A program made the position numbers and the translations under genes. Below are positions 1-8,128 of a stretch of 64,000 bases of DNA, piece after piece. Each line of letters begins with the position of its first letter. Within the stretch, counting starts at the first letter, position 1. Below the pieces are notes generated by a model that was given only the letters and a program-made list of their open reading frames with translations, had not been told where the DNA came from and made no database searches. Origin of the DNA: an uncultured Saprospiraceae bacterium. GTDB taxonomy: Bacteria > Bacteroidota > Bacteroidia > Chitinophagales > Saprospiraceae. Where the stretch lies: contig CAKZVK010000073.1 in NCBI GenBank assembly GCA_937921825.1, forward strand, positions 52,238 to 116,237, written 5' to 3'.

Positions 1-1135
1 ATTCTCCTCGATAACTGTATATCATTCCTAGCTTGTAGTAAAACATCAAGATTCTATGGAAATCTAGCTTATCTGATAGCTTCAGAATCTTTGCCTCCAA
101 CGACTCTCGGAAGTCCGACAGCTTGGGATATCGATTCCGTATGATCATCTGATTAATCTCAGCGTTATCATAATAGCAAAAGTCCAGTAGGAGAGTAGTA
201 GGGTTAAAAGTATCCATGTGCTCTTTCCGGAATAACTTATACTTCTGATACCAATACAGGTACTTATCCTCCCTATTCAGATAGAAGCAACTTGTCAATA
301 TGTAATGATAGCCCCTCATATAGAGATCAGGGTCATTATGAAAAGCCGTTCCCTCCTGTTCCATTAGCAAGACCCACTTCATTGCATGTCTGTAAGTGTA
401 GTGAAAATTGAGATTCATGTAGTGAAACCAAACGTGGGATTGATGCCAGAGAACTGTCGCCTGTATAGATGGTCTTACATATTCATAGCTCGGTATCTTG
501 CTCTTAAAGTAGACCTGATAAATCAGGGTATCTCTTTCGTTTTTAGCAAAACCCCATTTGATATAGAGACCTTGGACCTCTAAGGATATCCCCGAAAGAT
601 TAGATTCTATATTGGTCAGTGATTGTAGCCTATTAGATTGCTCTATTAAGGATTCCATTCTGTTCCTATTCTTCCGACTCCTGGTGATATGCCTAGACTC
701 GATTTTCTTTTTCAGTTCTGCCACTTCTAGATGGAGTAGGTGTAAGGATTCCTTTTCGGCTTCTTTAATCGTATTAAGAATAGCAAGGCTTTCATAGTAT
801 AGCCCTCTGCTGTAGAGCATATCTGCATAGTCTAGTTTCTGTCTGATCTTGAACGTCTCGCTTCTTGTAGTAGAGACCAGTCTCAGGCTCTTCAGCAGTT
901 GGCTGTATAGATGGCGTTTGGTATAAAGGAATTGGGCCTTTGTAATCGGTTGTAACTTCTTGAAGAAAAAAGCTTCCGCTCTCTCCTCATTATTTTCCAT
1001 GAGATTAAAGAGCCTTACGAACAAGACGCCTTTATTACTCTCTAATCTATTGACATAGAGCACAAAGTGTCTTTTCTCCGCTTTGGTAAGACTTGAGATC
1101 AATTTTTGTAAAGCTGAAAACTTGGCTATGGGCAT
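1..1135 (-). CDS. Unrecognised helical protein, C-terminus cut off by the window edge
   Basis: Reading the minus strand from an ATG at 1133-1135 gives an uninterrupted frame of 378 codons that runs off the left edge. It starts MPIAKFSALQKLISSLTKAE. I do not recognise the family. The sequence is rich in Lys, Arg, Leu and Tyr, with long charged helical stretches and many aromatic residues in the second half. This is the look of a TPR-like helical scaffold, but no clear repeat register can be fixed. There is no signal peptide or membrane segment, so it is probably cytoplasmic. It is transcribed divergently from glutamine synthetase across a 141 nt gap. The open frame and amino-acid composition make a real gene very likely; the function is unknown. 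Confidence 0.7.
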   Translation of the reverse strand, partial: MPIAKFSALQKLISSLTKAEKRHFVLYVNRLESNKGVLFVRLFNLMENNEERAEAFFFKKLQPITKAQFLYTKRHLYSQLLKSLRLVSTTRSETFKIRQKLDYADMLYSRGLYYESLAILNTIKEAEKESLHLLHLEVAELKKKIESRHITRSRKNRNRMESLIEQSNRLQSLTNIESNLSGISLEVQGLYIKWGFAKNERDTLIYQVYFKSKIPSYEYVRPSIQATVLWHQSHVWFHYMNLNFHYTYRHAMKWVLLMEQEGTAFHNDPDLYMRGYHYILTSCFYLNREDKYLYWYQKYKLFRKEHMDTFNPTTLLLDFCYYDNAEINQMIIRNRYPKLSDFRESLEAKILKLSDKLDFHRILMFYYKLGMIYSYRGE

Positions 1136-1276
1136 TACACTAAAAATTACACTAATATATTGATATTCAGAAGATTAAAAAGGAGGAATTGCATTGAGCA
1201 TTACAGTTATTGATTATTGATTTAAATAATATCAGAAATCAGAGAGTATTTTCGACCCAAAATTAATAAACACATC

Positions 1277-2326
1277 ATGGCAACAAAACGTACAATCAAA
1301 ACGAAAGTAAGATCCAAGCTAGAATACATATGGCTAGATGGATACTTACCCACTCAAAATATGAGAAGTAAGACTAAGGTCATCGAAGGCTTTAGCGGAA
1401 AACTAAAAGACTGTCCAGTGTGGTCTTTTGATGGCTCATCCACTCAGCAGGCATCAGGAAGTAATTCTGATTGTCTACTAAAGCCAGTAGCGATCTATCC
1501 TGATCCGGCAAGGACTAATGGATACATCGTAATGACAGAAGTTCTTAATCCAGACGGAACACCTCATGCCTCTAATGGTAGAGCCTCTATAGATGATGAC
1601 GATAATGATTATTGGTTTGGGTTTGAGCAAGAGTATTTCATTATGGATACAGCGACCTTGCAGCCTTTAGGCTTCCCGGTTGGAGGTTATCCAGGTCCAC
1701 AGGGTCTATACTACTGTTCTGTAGGAGGAAGAAATACTCACGGTAGAGACATCGTAGAAGAGCATGCAGATCTATGTATCGCAGCGGGTCTAAATTTTGA
1801 GGGTATCAATCAGGAAGTTGCTTGTGGCCAATGGGAATTCCAACTCTTTGCCAAAGGGGCCAAGAAAGCAGGTGATGAAATATGGATAGCAAGATACCTT
1901 CTAGATAGATTGACGGAGCAGTATGGCTATTACATAGAATATCACCCTAAGCCTATCAAGGGTGACTGGAATGGATCAGGAATGCACGCTAATTTCTCAA
2001 ACAAGAAACTAAGAACCTCGGGTAAGAAAAAAGACTTTGAGGCTATCTGCGAGAAGTTTGCTCCTAATGATAGAATCAAGCAAGCTATCGCTGTCTATGG
2101 TGCACATAATGAACTAAGACTGACAGGTAAGCATGAGACACAGTCCATTAATAAGTTTTCATATGGAGTTTCAGATAGAGGTGCCTCTATAAGAATTCCT
2201 ATTGCCGCAGTAGAAAATAAGTGGAAAGGATGGTTAGAGGACAGAAGACCTGCTTCTAATGCAGATCCCTATAAGGTTGCAGGCTCTATAATAGCAACCG
2301 TCAAAGGCAAGAAATACAACTATTAA
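1277..2326 (+). CDS. glnA: Glutamine synthetase, type II (GSII-like), 349 aa
   Basis: ATP-dependent amidation of glutamate to glutamine, the main ammonia-assimilation step, in the cytoplasm. The length (349 aa) and motifs fit the short, eukaryote-like GSII class rather than the 470-residue GSI or 730-residue GSIII. An N-terminal beta-grasp part contains WSFDGSST near residues 49-56. The catalytic domain has FGFEQEYF (about 114-121), whose glutamates bind metal, WNGSGMH (231-237), and the C-terminal NKFSYGVSDRGASIRIP stretch with the substrate arginine. GSII enzymes are common in Flavobacteria and relatives, so this is ordinary for the phylum. It stands alone, with a divergent gene upstream and a strong hairpin terminator downstream. 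The start is the ATG at 1277; no closer ATG fits the family. Confidence 0.97.
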   Translation: MATKRTIKTKVRSKLEYIWLDGYLPTQNMRSKTKVIEGFSGKLKDCPVWSFDGSSTQQASGSNSDCLLKPVAIYPDPARTNGYIVMTEVLNPDGTPHASNGRASIDDDDNDYWFGFEQEYFIMDTATLQPLGFPVGGYPGPQGLYYCSVGGRNTHGRDIVEEHADLCIAAGLNFEGINQEVACGQWEFQLFAKGAKKAGDEIWIARYLLDRLTEQYGYYIEYHPKPIKGDWNGSGMHANFSNKKLRTSGKKKDFEAICEKFAPNDRIKQAIAVYGAHNELRLTGKHETQSINKFSYGVSDRGASIRIPIAAVENKWKGWLEDRRPASNADPYKVAGSIIATVKGKKYNY

Positions 2327-2347
2327 AACATTGTTGTAATGTTGGTC

Positions 2348-2382
2348 AAAAAAGGTCATCGATGTTATCGGTGGCCTTTTTT
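2348..2382 (+). terminator. Rho-independent terminator after glutamine synthetase
   Basis: A 16 bp stem (2348-2363 pairing with 2367-2382, two G-U pairs) with a GTT loop ends in a run of six T. It lies 21 nt after the glnA stop. The A-run on the left arm would let it also stop transcripts of the minus-strand gene that ends at 2388. Confidence 0.85.
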
Positions 2383-2387
2383 ATTCC

Positions 2388-2597
2388 TTAGTCTACTCGA
2401 CTACCAGTCTTACTCACATAGAGGATAATCATCCCAAAAAAGATCAATAATAGCTTGATGACTAGACCGAAAGTTCTATTTATAGAAGAGGCGAAAGAAA
2501 GCATACTTAAGTCTAGTCCTACCAAGCTCAGAACTAAACCCAATATACCTATCAAGAACATTGAAAAGCCTAATAACGAGAGATATCCTTTTTTCAT
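2388..2597 (-). CDS. Small membrane protein, 69 aa, function unknown
   Basis: A short frame starting MKKGYLSLLGFSMFLIGILG with two hydrophobic helices (about residues 7-30 and 44-63) separated by a short polar turn, ending in a basic/acidic tail. The lysines at the N-terminus and the helix spacing suggest a two-pass inner-membrane protein. It converges on glutamine synthetase and shares the terminator between them. Small two-helix proteins of this kind are common and rarely characterised. I do not recognise the family. The clean membrane pattern and the fact that it fills the gap support a real gene. Confidence 0.55.
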   Translation of the reverse strand: MKKGYLSLLGFSMFLIGILGLVLSLVGLDLSMLSFASSINRTFGLVIKLLLIFFGMIILYVSKTGSRVD

Positions 2598-2755
2598 TTA
2601 ACCTTGTTATGTTCTTTCTATTATGAAAGTAATGTTTGTGAAGACATTGTAATTTAATTCTTGGCCTTGATGAGGTTAGTCATTAAAGTATATTTTACCT
2701 TCATAATGTAATTCTAAGGCAAATAGATTAAATCCCATTGATTTTTAAAGACAAA

Positions 2756-3244
2756 ATGGAATTCAAGGACACATTCATGGCACATTACGTACCTCTATGT
2801 AATTATGCTAATTCCTTATTGCATAATGATCTCGTATCAGAAGATCTCGTGCAAGACGTATTTCTACACCTCTGGAAGAATAATAATCAACTCACGATCA
2901 ATGGGACTTTGCAGTCTTTTCTATTTACTTCTGTCAAGAACAAGGTATTTGAATATTGCAGGTCCAAGAAGGCTTACAAGACAGCCCTTGAAAACTGGAA
3001 AGAAGTAGATAATGCAAAGGACGAATTGTCGTCAGAAAGTAATAAATACATGAGTTTAGAGGGCCTGAGTAGTTTACTCCGACATTTGCCTCCTAAATGC
3101 AGAAATGTGTTTGCACTCCACAAACTTAATGGACTATCTTACGCAGAAATAGCATCAAAAGAAGGTATTTCGATCAAAACCGTTGAGAACCATATGTTGA
3201 AAGCACTGAAAATATTGAGAACTGAATATGCCAAAGGCAGTTAA
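2756..3244 (+). CDS. ECF-type RNA polymerase sigma factor (FecI-like)
   Basis: Sigma-70 family factor of the extracytoplasmic-function class. Region 2 is seen as an acidic/aromatic helix (LVSEDLVQDVFLHLWK) that binds the core enzyme and the -10 DNA. Region 4 is a helix-turn-helix (LNGLSYAEIASKEGISIKTV) for the -35 side. The 162-residue length is normal. The ATG at 2756 is chosen over an in-frame TTG at 2738 because it gives the usual short N-terminus. It is followed after 14 nt by fecR and then by a TonB-dependent receptor. In known FecI/FecR systems a signal from the outer-membrane receptor releases the sigma factor through FecR so that it can transcribe the receptor operon. That role here is inferred from gene order. 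Confidence 0.92.
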   Translation: MEFKDTFMAHYVPLCNYANSLLHNDLVSEDLVQDVFLHLWKNNNQLTINGTLQSFLFTSVKNKVFEYCRSKKAYKTALENWKEVDNAKDELSSESNKYMSLEGLSSLLRHLPPKCRNVFALHKLNGLSYAEIASKEGISIKTVENHMLKALKILRTEYAKGS

Positions 3245-3258
3245 AAGCAGACCTTATA

Positions 3259-4218
3259 ATGGATATAGATAAAATATTATTACAAGTACTCAACGACAAA
3301 GCCTCTAAGGAAGAATATGAGGCATTGGAGGCTTGGAAAAAGGAATCAGCCGATAACATTGAATTGCTTCAGCAGTTATCTCAAAAGGGTAGCCCTGAGA
3401 CAAAGCCTTACAAACAATACGATAAGCACAAAGCTTGGAAGTTAGTAGAGGCACAGATGGACAGCAGTCCTCAACCAATCAAAAAGTCGAAGAAAAGCTC
3501 GAATGTATTGTGGTACTTACTAGGTATAATTTCTATTCTTGCTATAATCGGATACTTTGTATTAAACAATGAAAAAACACCAACCGTCTACAAAGCTGAT
3601 AATGCGCTCTTAGCTTTTGAATTGCAAGACAAATCGAATATTTGGCTAAGAGATGGTGGATCTAGTCTAGAACTGAAATCTGATTTCGAATCAGAGAGAA
3701 GAGTGGCTCTCCAAGGGGAAGGCTTCTTTGACATCAGTCCTGATAAAGAAAGACCTTTCGTCATTGAACTAAATGACAATGACTTTATCAAAGTCCTAGG
3801 AACTTCATTCAATGTAGTCAATCAACAAGACAAGTTTGAGATTGCTATCTATTCTGGAACAGTAGAATTCCATACTCTTAATAGAGTGATAACCTTACAA
3901 AAAGGAGATCAGGTTTCTAAAGTAATGGGATCTATCACTAAACATAAAATGACTCAGAATAATCAGTTGAGTTGGAAGAATAAAGAGCTAGTCTTCGAGA
4001 ATTCTGACTTCTCTAGTGTTATGTCAGCTTTGTCTAATCACTATGGTGTTCAGTTCAAACTTGATGACCAAACTGTTAATCTGGCTAACTGCTCTATACG
4101 TACGCGATTCTCTAATGAGACCATCAACCAAGTCTTAGAAGAATTAGCTAGCCATATGAACTTCAACTATGCTATAGCTAACCAAGAAGTTACGATCTCG
4201 AATTTAACTTGCCAATAG
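3259..4218 (+). CDS. FecR family anti-sigma factor with DUF4974 domain
   Basis: Membrane regulator of the preceding sigma factor. Residues 1-80 are a charged cytoplasmic part. One transmembrane helix lies at about 83-104 (VLWYLLGIISILAIIGYFVL). The periplasmic FecR domain (about 110-230) contains the typical GEGFFDI and FIKVLGTSFNV stretches. A DUF4974 domain follows at the C-terminus (about 245-315). That domain resembles the STN fold and is thought to contact the N-terminal domain of the partner receptor. It starts 14 nt after the sigma gene and ends 7 nt before the receptor gene, so the three are almost certainly co-transcribed. Length (319 aa) and domain order are standard. Confidence 0.95.
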   Translation: MDIDKILLQVLNDKASKEEYEALEAWKKESADNIELLQQLSQKGSPETKPYKQYDKHKAWKLVEAQMDSSPQPIKKSKKSSNVLWYLLGIISILAIIGYFVLNNEKTPTVYKADNALLAFELQDKSNIWLRDGGSSLELKSDFESERRVALQGEGFFDISPDKERPFVIELNDNDFIKVLGTSFNVVNQQDKFEIAIYSGTVEFHTLNRVITLQKGDQVSKVMGSITKHKMTQNNQLSWKNKELVFENSDFSSVMSALSNHYGVQFKLDDQTVNLANCSIRTRFSNETINQVLEELASHMNFNYAIANQEVTISNLTCQ

Positions 4219-4225
4219 TCCTCGC

Positions 4226-6829
4226 ATGATCAGGAGAGTACATGTACTAGTATGTGCTGTATTCTTATCAGTAAACTTGCTGGCTCAAGAGAATGCTGAT
4301 CTGCCTACTTTGAAATTTGATAGTCTTCAGGTCACCTTAGAAAGTGCCATTAAAAGCATAGAAAATCAAAGCGATTTTTTCTGCTCATACAACCCTCTCA
4401 CAGTAGACTTATCAGATCAACTCCTACTTACGAGAACACAAATCCCTTTAGCTCGACTCATTGAGACTATTGAAGAGCAACTCGAAATAGAAGTCCAGAT
4501 CAATCAATCAAGTAACAAACTACAGTTCTTCTCCAAGCAAAAGAGGATCATATCTGGTATCATTTCAGATGAGGCTAGTGGAGAGTCATTACAAGCAGTA
4601 GCGGTCTATCACACTAGCTCCAGCGGCACATATTCTAATGAGGAAGGCTACTACAGTCTGAGAATAACAGAGGAGGTTGACAGCCTCTTTGTAAGCTATC
4701 TAGGTTATAAAACCAAAGCGATAGCCGTCCAAAATCTACTAGGCAGCAGCTTGAATATCTCTATAACCTCAGACAATGAATTGACCACAGTTATTATTAG
4801 TGATACTATCAGATCACTGAATGATCTCTCTAATCCTACACCAATGGATTATAGGCCCGAAAGTCCCATTACGGGTATCGGAGGAAGGAGTGACCTCCTC
4901 TCAAGTGTAAGATTTATTCCCGGCGTCTCCGTAGGCTCTGAGGCACAGAATGGATTTACAGTACGAGGTGGAGGCCCTGATCAAAACATTATACTTATAG
5001 ATGGATTACCAATCTATGAAGCCAGTCACCTAGGAGGGTTGTCGTCTATATTCAGTTCTGAAACTATCAAGCATGCCGACCTATATAAAGGAGATATTCC
5101 AGCACGGTTCGGAGGTAAATTAAGTTCAGCATTGGATATACGTCTGAAAGATGGCAATAGAAATACCGTAAACCGTTCAGCCTCTCTGAACTTTGAGAAC
5201 TTGAAAGGATTTATAGAAGGACCCATCTCTCCCAAAACCTCTATTATGCTAAATGGCCGCATTAGCATCGTAGGATTATATGCTAATGCATTACTCCCTA
5301 AAAGTTCTGGTTTTGTTGATACGGAATTCTCATATAATGATTTCTATTCTAAGCTATCACATTGGTTTTCTCCTTCTAATCGCATCAGTTTTACAGTTTA
5401 TTCAGGGAGAGATGACATACGGTTAGAAAGGGAGAAAATTGATCAAGCAGAACTTTCGTTCATTGATCTGAATGAAGTAAAATGGAAAAATCGCCTGTTT
5501 GCTATAAACTACAATGTTGCCCTTAGTGATAAGGTTTTCTTGCATTCTAAGATAGGCGTTTCCACTTTTGACTTTGACTCTAGATCAGCTAATAGTGTTA
5601 CCAGTATTCAGGATCAAAGTAATTCTAAACTAGATGTCAATGCCATTTCTCAACAGTCTGACAGAATAGCACAAGTTGCCTTAGACTACTTTGGTTCTAG
5701 GATAGGAAAATTTAATTTTGGTGCAGGCATAATTAATCATAGTAGTGCACCTTCTATACTGGAAGCAAACACTTGTTTAGATCCATTCGAGAGAGTAGCG
5801 GACTCCACTTATCTTTCCAATGAGGCTTTCTGTTACATAGAAAACACCTTGGACCTTACTTCAAATTGGACTCTGAAATCCGGCTTACGTTACAACTACT
5901 TTTTTGGTCTCGAAGATGTAAGCTATAACTATTTTCAACCGAGAGTGAATTTGAAATATTCAAGATCTCGAAACCAAATCAACTTTTCTTATTCGAGTAT
6001 GAGCCAGTTTTTGCATCTGCTTGTTAATCCTAGCTCTGGTCTACCTAGTGACCTTTGGGTACCAAGTACAAGTCGAGTTGCTCCAGAATCTTCGCAACTC
6101 TTTTCTAGTACCTATAAATACATCTCATCAAAAACATGGTCATTGCAGATAGGAGCATTTTATAATCTCTACGACAACTTGATTGCCTACAGAAATCCCT
6201 ATGAGATCATCCAGGCTATTGTTACTGACCACCCCGTCTTCAATAGAGATACTGATGAGAAAAATTGGGAAGATCGGGTGGAAATAGGCAGGGGCAGAGC
6301 TTACGGTTTGGAGTTTCAATTTAACTATGAAAGAGGCAGGTTTACCTACCTTCTAGGATATACACTGAGTAGGTCAGAAAGGACATTTAAGTTCTACGCT
6401 AACGAGCCAGAAATTACTTACCCCTATAAATATGACCGACCCCATAATATATCCAGCTACCTAGAATATAGATTCGATGAAAATCATAAACTCTTTGCAA
6501 GCTGGGTATTCGGTAATGGAAACCTGTGGACATTAGCAGAGTCTGCCATTCCAGACATTGAAGGCAATCCAATACTGGATGAAAGAGGACGGAACAACAT
6601 AAGACTTTCAAATTACCACAAATTGAATCTTGGATACTCAGTCAGAAGAGAACAAGCTAATGGTAATTACTTTGAATATACCTTAGGTATACATAATGCC
6701 TACAATAATCGTAATCCTTTTTTTAGCTACATAGAGGAGCAACCTGCTGGATCTAATCCTCCAATAGCTGTAAAAGAGGTATCTCTTTACCCAATCTTCC
6801 CTCAAATTAATGTCAAGTACTCTTGGTAG
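4226..6829 (+). CDS. TonB-dependent outer-membrane receptor with STN signalling domain
   Basis: An 867-residue outer-membrane receptor. A signal peptide (MIRRVHVLVCAVFLSVNLLA, then Q) is followed by an STN domain (about 28-105), a CarboxypepD_reg-like beta-sandwich (about 108-170, with ISGIISDEASGESL), a TonB plug (about 205-305, with VRGGGPDQNIILIDGLPIYE) and a 22-strand-type barrel ending in an aromatic residue (KYSW). The STN domain is the part that signals to FecR. The substrate cannot be read from the sequence: no SusD-like partner follows, and the next gene is a DUF4249 lipoprotein. That pairing differs from polysaccharide SusC/D systems and is seen with a separate receptor group. The gene is operonic with the sigma factor and fecR. 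Confidence 0.95.
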   Translation: MIRRVHVLVCAVFLSVNLLAQENADLPTLKFDSLQVTLESAIKSIENQSDFFCSYNPLTVDLSDQLLLTRTQIPLARLIETIEEQLEIEVQINQSSNKLQFFSKQKRIISGIISDEASGESLQAVAVYHTSSSGTYSNEEGYYSLRITEEVDSLFVSYLGYKTKAIAVQNLLGSSLNISITSDNELTTVIISDTIRSLNDLSNPTPMDYRPESPITGIGGRSDLLSSVRFIPGVSVGSEAQNGFTVRGGGPDQNIILIDGLPIYEASHLGGLSSIFSSETIKHADLYKGDIPARFGGKLSSALDIRLKDGNRNTVNRSASLNFENLKGFIEGPISPKTSIMLNGRISIVGLYANALLPKSSGFVDTEFSYNDFYSKLSHWFSPSNRISFTVYSGRDDIRLEREKIDQAELSFIDLNEVKWKNRLFAINYNVALSDKVFLHSKIGVSTFDFDSRSANSVTSIQDQSNSKLDVNAISQQSDRIAQVALDYFGSRIGKFNFGAGIINHSSAPSILEANTCLDPFERVADSTYLSNEAFCYIENTLDLTSNWTLKSGLRYNYFFGLEDVSYNYFQPRVNLKYSRSRNQINFSYSSMSQFLHLLVNPSSGLPSDLWVPSTSRVAPESSQLFSSTYKYISSKTWSLQIGAFYNLYDNLIAYRNPYEIIQAIVTDHPVFNRDTDEKNWEDRVEIGRGRAYGLEFQFNYERGRFTYLLGYTLSRSERTFKFYANEPEITYPYKYDRPHNISSYLEYRFDENHKLFASWVFGNGNLWTLAESAIPDIEGNPILDERGRNNIRLSNYHKLNLGYSVRREQANGNYFEYTLGIHNAYNNRNPFFSYIEEQPAGSNPPIAVKEVSLYPIFPQINVKYSW

Positions 6830-6839
6830 TACACAGAGT

Positions 6840-6847
6840 TATATTTG
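6840..6847 (+). promoter_or_regulatory. Possible -7 promoter element before the DUF4249 gene
   Basis: TATATTTG matches the Bacteroidota -7 consensus TAnnTTTG exactly and lies 39 nt before the likely ATG of the lipoprotein gene. No TTTG is present at the expected distance upstream. The lipoprotein could therefore have a weak promoter of its own besides read-through from the receptor gene. Confidence 0.35.
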
Positions 6848-6886
6848 TAATAGTCTGACATTAACGCTATATTAGTGTATCAAGCG

Positions 6887-7828
6887 ATGCGATACAACTT
6901 TTACATATTACTTATCTTAGCTTTCTCAGCCTGTGAAACTGAAATTCAGGTGGACCAAAGTGAGTACAAGCCCTTTGTAGTTGTAAATTCTATAGTATCT
7001 GCTGATTCAATGTGGGTCGTTCAATTAAACTACTCTAAGTCCATTTTTGACAATAGTGACTTCAAGCCCGTAGAAAACGCCTCTGTGCATATTGCGGTAA
7101 TGGCAGACACCGACTCTAACGTAGATGAGGAAATTCAATCTTTCTACCTACAACATGAAGGCAATGGTCGATATACTAGATCTAATAGACCTGCAGAGGG
7201 AAGAAACTACCAGCTGACAGTAGAAGTAGATGAAGAAGTCATTACAGCACGTACTTATGTGCCCAAGGTATTGCATGCCTCAGCAGAAGTAATAGAACTT
7301 ACCCCAGACTCTAAGCATATTTCTATAGAAGTAATAGAAGATGAAGCAAGAGAAAACTTCTATGCTTATGAACTGTTACCAATCGTAGAAGATAAAACAG
7401 AACTTGATCAAACAGAGGCTCTAGGTGGAGGTGATTCTGATACGAACAATGATGCAGCCAGTTCTACAGAAGAGGCTAATTTCACTCAGCAATTTGGAAA
7501 GTTTAATGGTTTTAAGGGAGCAGTGCCTGCTCAAAGTGATCAATCAGGATCTATAATTGTTGATCTAGATAATATTACAATTAGATCAGATCAATCAAGT
7601 ACTTCTACTCTGCCAGGTGGAGATACAAGCTCATCTTCAAATGCTTCAAACAAATACACCTTGAAAGTATGGGCAGTATCTATAGATTATTACAACTATC
7701 TCATCAGTGTACAAGAAAGCAGTCTTCCAGATAGCGAAAAGACTTTCTATAACTACCATACCAATATCACTAATGGTGGAGGTATTTTCGCTGGATACAA
7801 TCTAGAAGAAATTCTAATCGAATTCTAA
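6887..7828 (+). CDS. DUF4249-type lipoprotein partner of the TonB receptor
   Basis: A secreted lipoprotein of about 313 residues. The ATG at 6887 gives MRYNFYILLILAFSAC, a lipoprotein signal peptide with a lipobox (FSAC); a GTG at 6875 would only add four residues. The part after the cysteine (KPFVVVNSIVSADSMWVVQL and following) fits DUF4249 proteins, which are usually encoded next to TonB-dependent receptors in Bacteroidota and have no established biochemical function. Two low-complexity Ser/Asp/Gly/Asn-rich stretches (roughly residues 184-200 and 240-260) look like flexible inserts. It lies 57 nt after the receptor stop. It probably sits on the outer membrane with the receptor, perhaps as a surface-exposed accessory; that placement is inference. 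Confidence 0.82.
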   Translation: MRYNFYILLILAFSACETEIQVDQSEYKPFVVVNSIVSADSMWVVQLNYSKSIFDNSDFKPVENASVHIAVMADTDSNVDEEIQSFYLQHEGNGRYTRSNRPAEGRNYQLTVEVDEEVITARTYVPKVLHASAEVIELTPDSKHISIEVIEDEARENFYAYELLPIVEDKTELDQTEALGGGDSDTNNDAASSTEEANFTQQFGKFNGFKGAVPAQSDQSGSIIVDLDNITIRSDQSSTSTLPGGDTSSSSNASNKYTLKVWAVSIDYYNYLISVQESSLPDSEKTFYNYHTNITNGGGIFAGYNLEEILIEF

Positions 7829-8128
7829 GCGGTTCCGCCGAAAAATTTTCCCTTTCAATCCAACCCTTTTACTTTTAAGTTCTGGTGTATCACACCACAA
7901 CTAACCTTTAGTCAAAATCTTATTATTTCTGTTAGTCTGACCGTATAAATATGCAGGCGTATTTGAAAGTCATACAAAGATCAGTTTGCCTCTAATCATT
8001 AGGTATCGGACCTTTGATTCCCAGTTTGATTTTACTCTGCTATGCGAAATGCTAAGACGAGCCTAAACCCAAAAAATATCTAGGCCATCCCTAAGAAAAG
8101 GCTCTAATAGTAATTAGAAATTAGGCAC
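7829..8128. other. Intergenic region between convergent genes, no gene seen
   Basis: These 300 nt separate the ends of the DUF4249 gene and lpdA. There is no convincing reading frame. Two short hairpins are visible: GGTGT-ATC-ACACC around 7885-7897, and TCTAAT-AGTA-ATTAGA at 8103-8118 just beyond the lpdA stop. Neither has a proper T-run, so any terminator role is weak. Confidence 0.5.
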
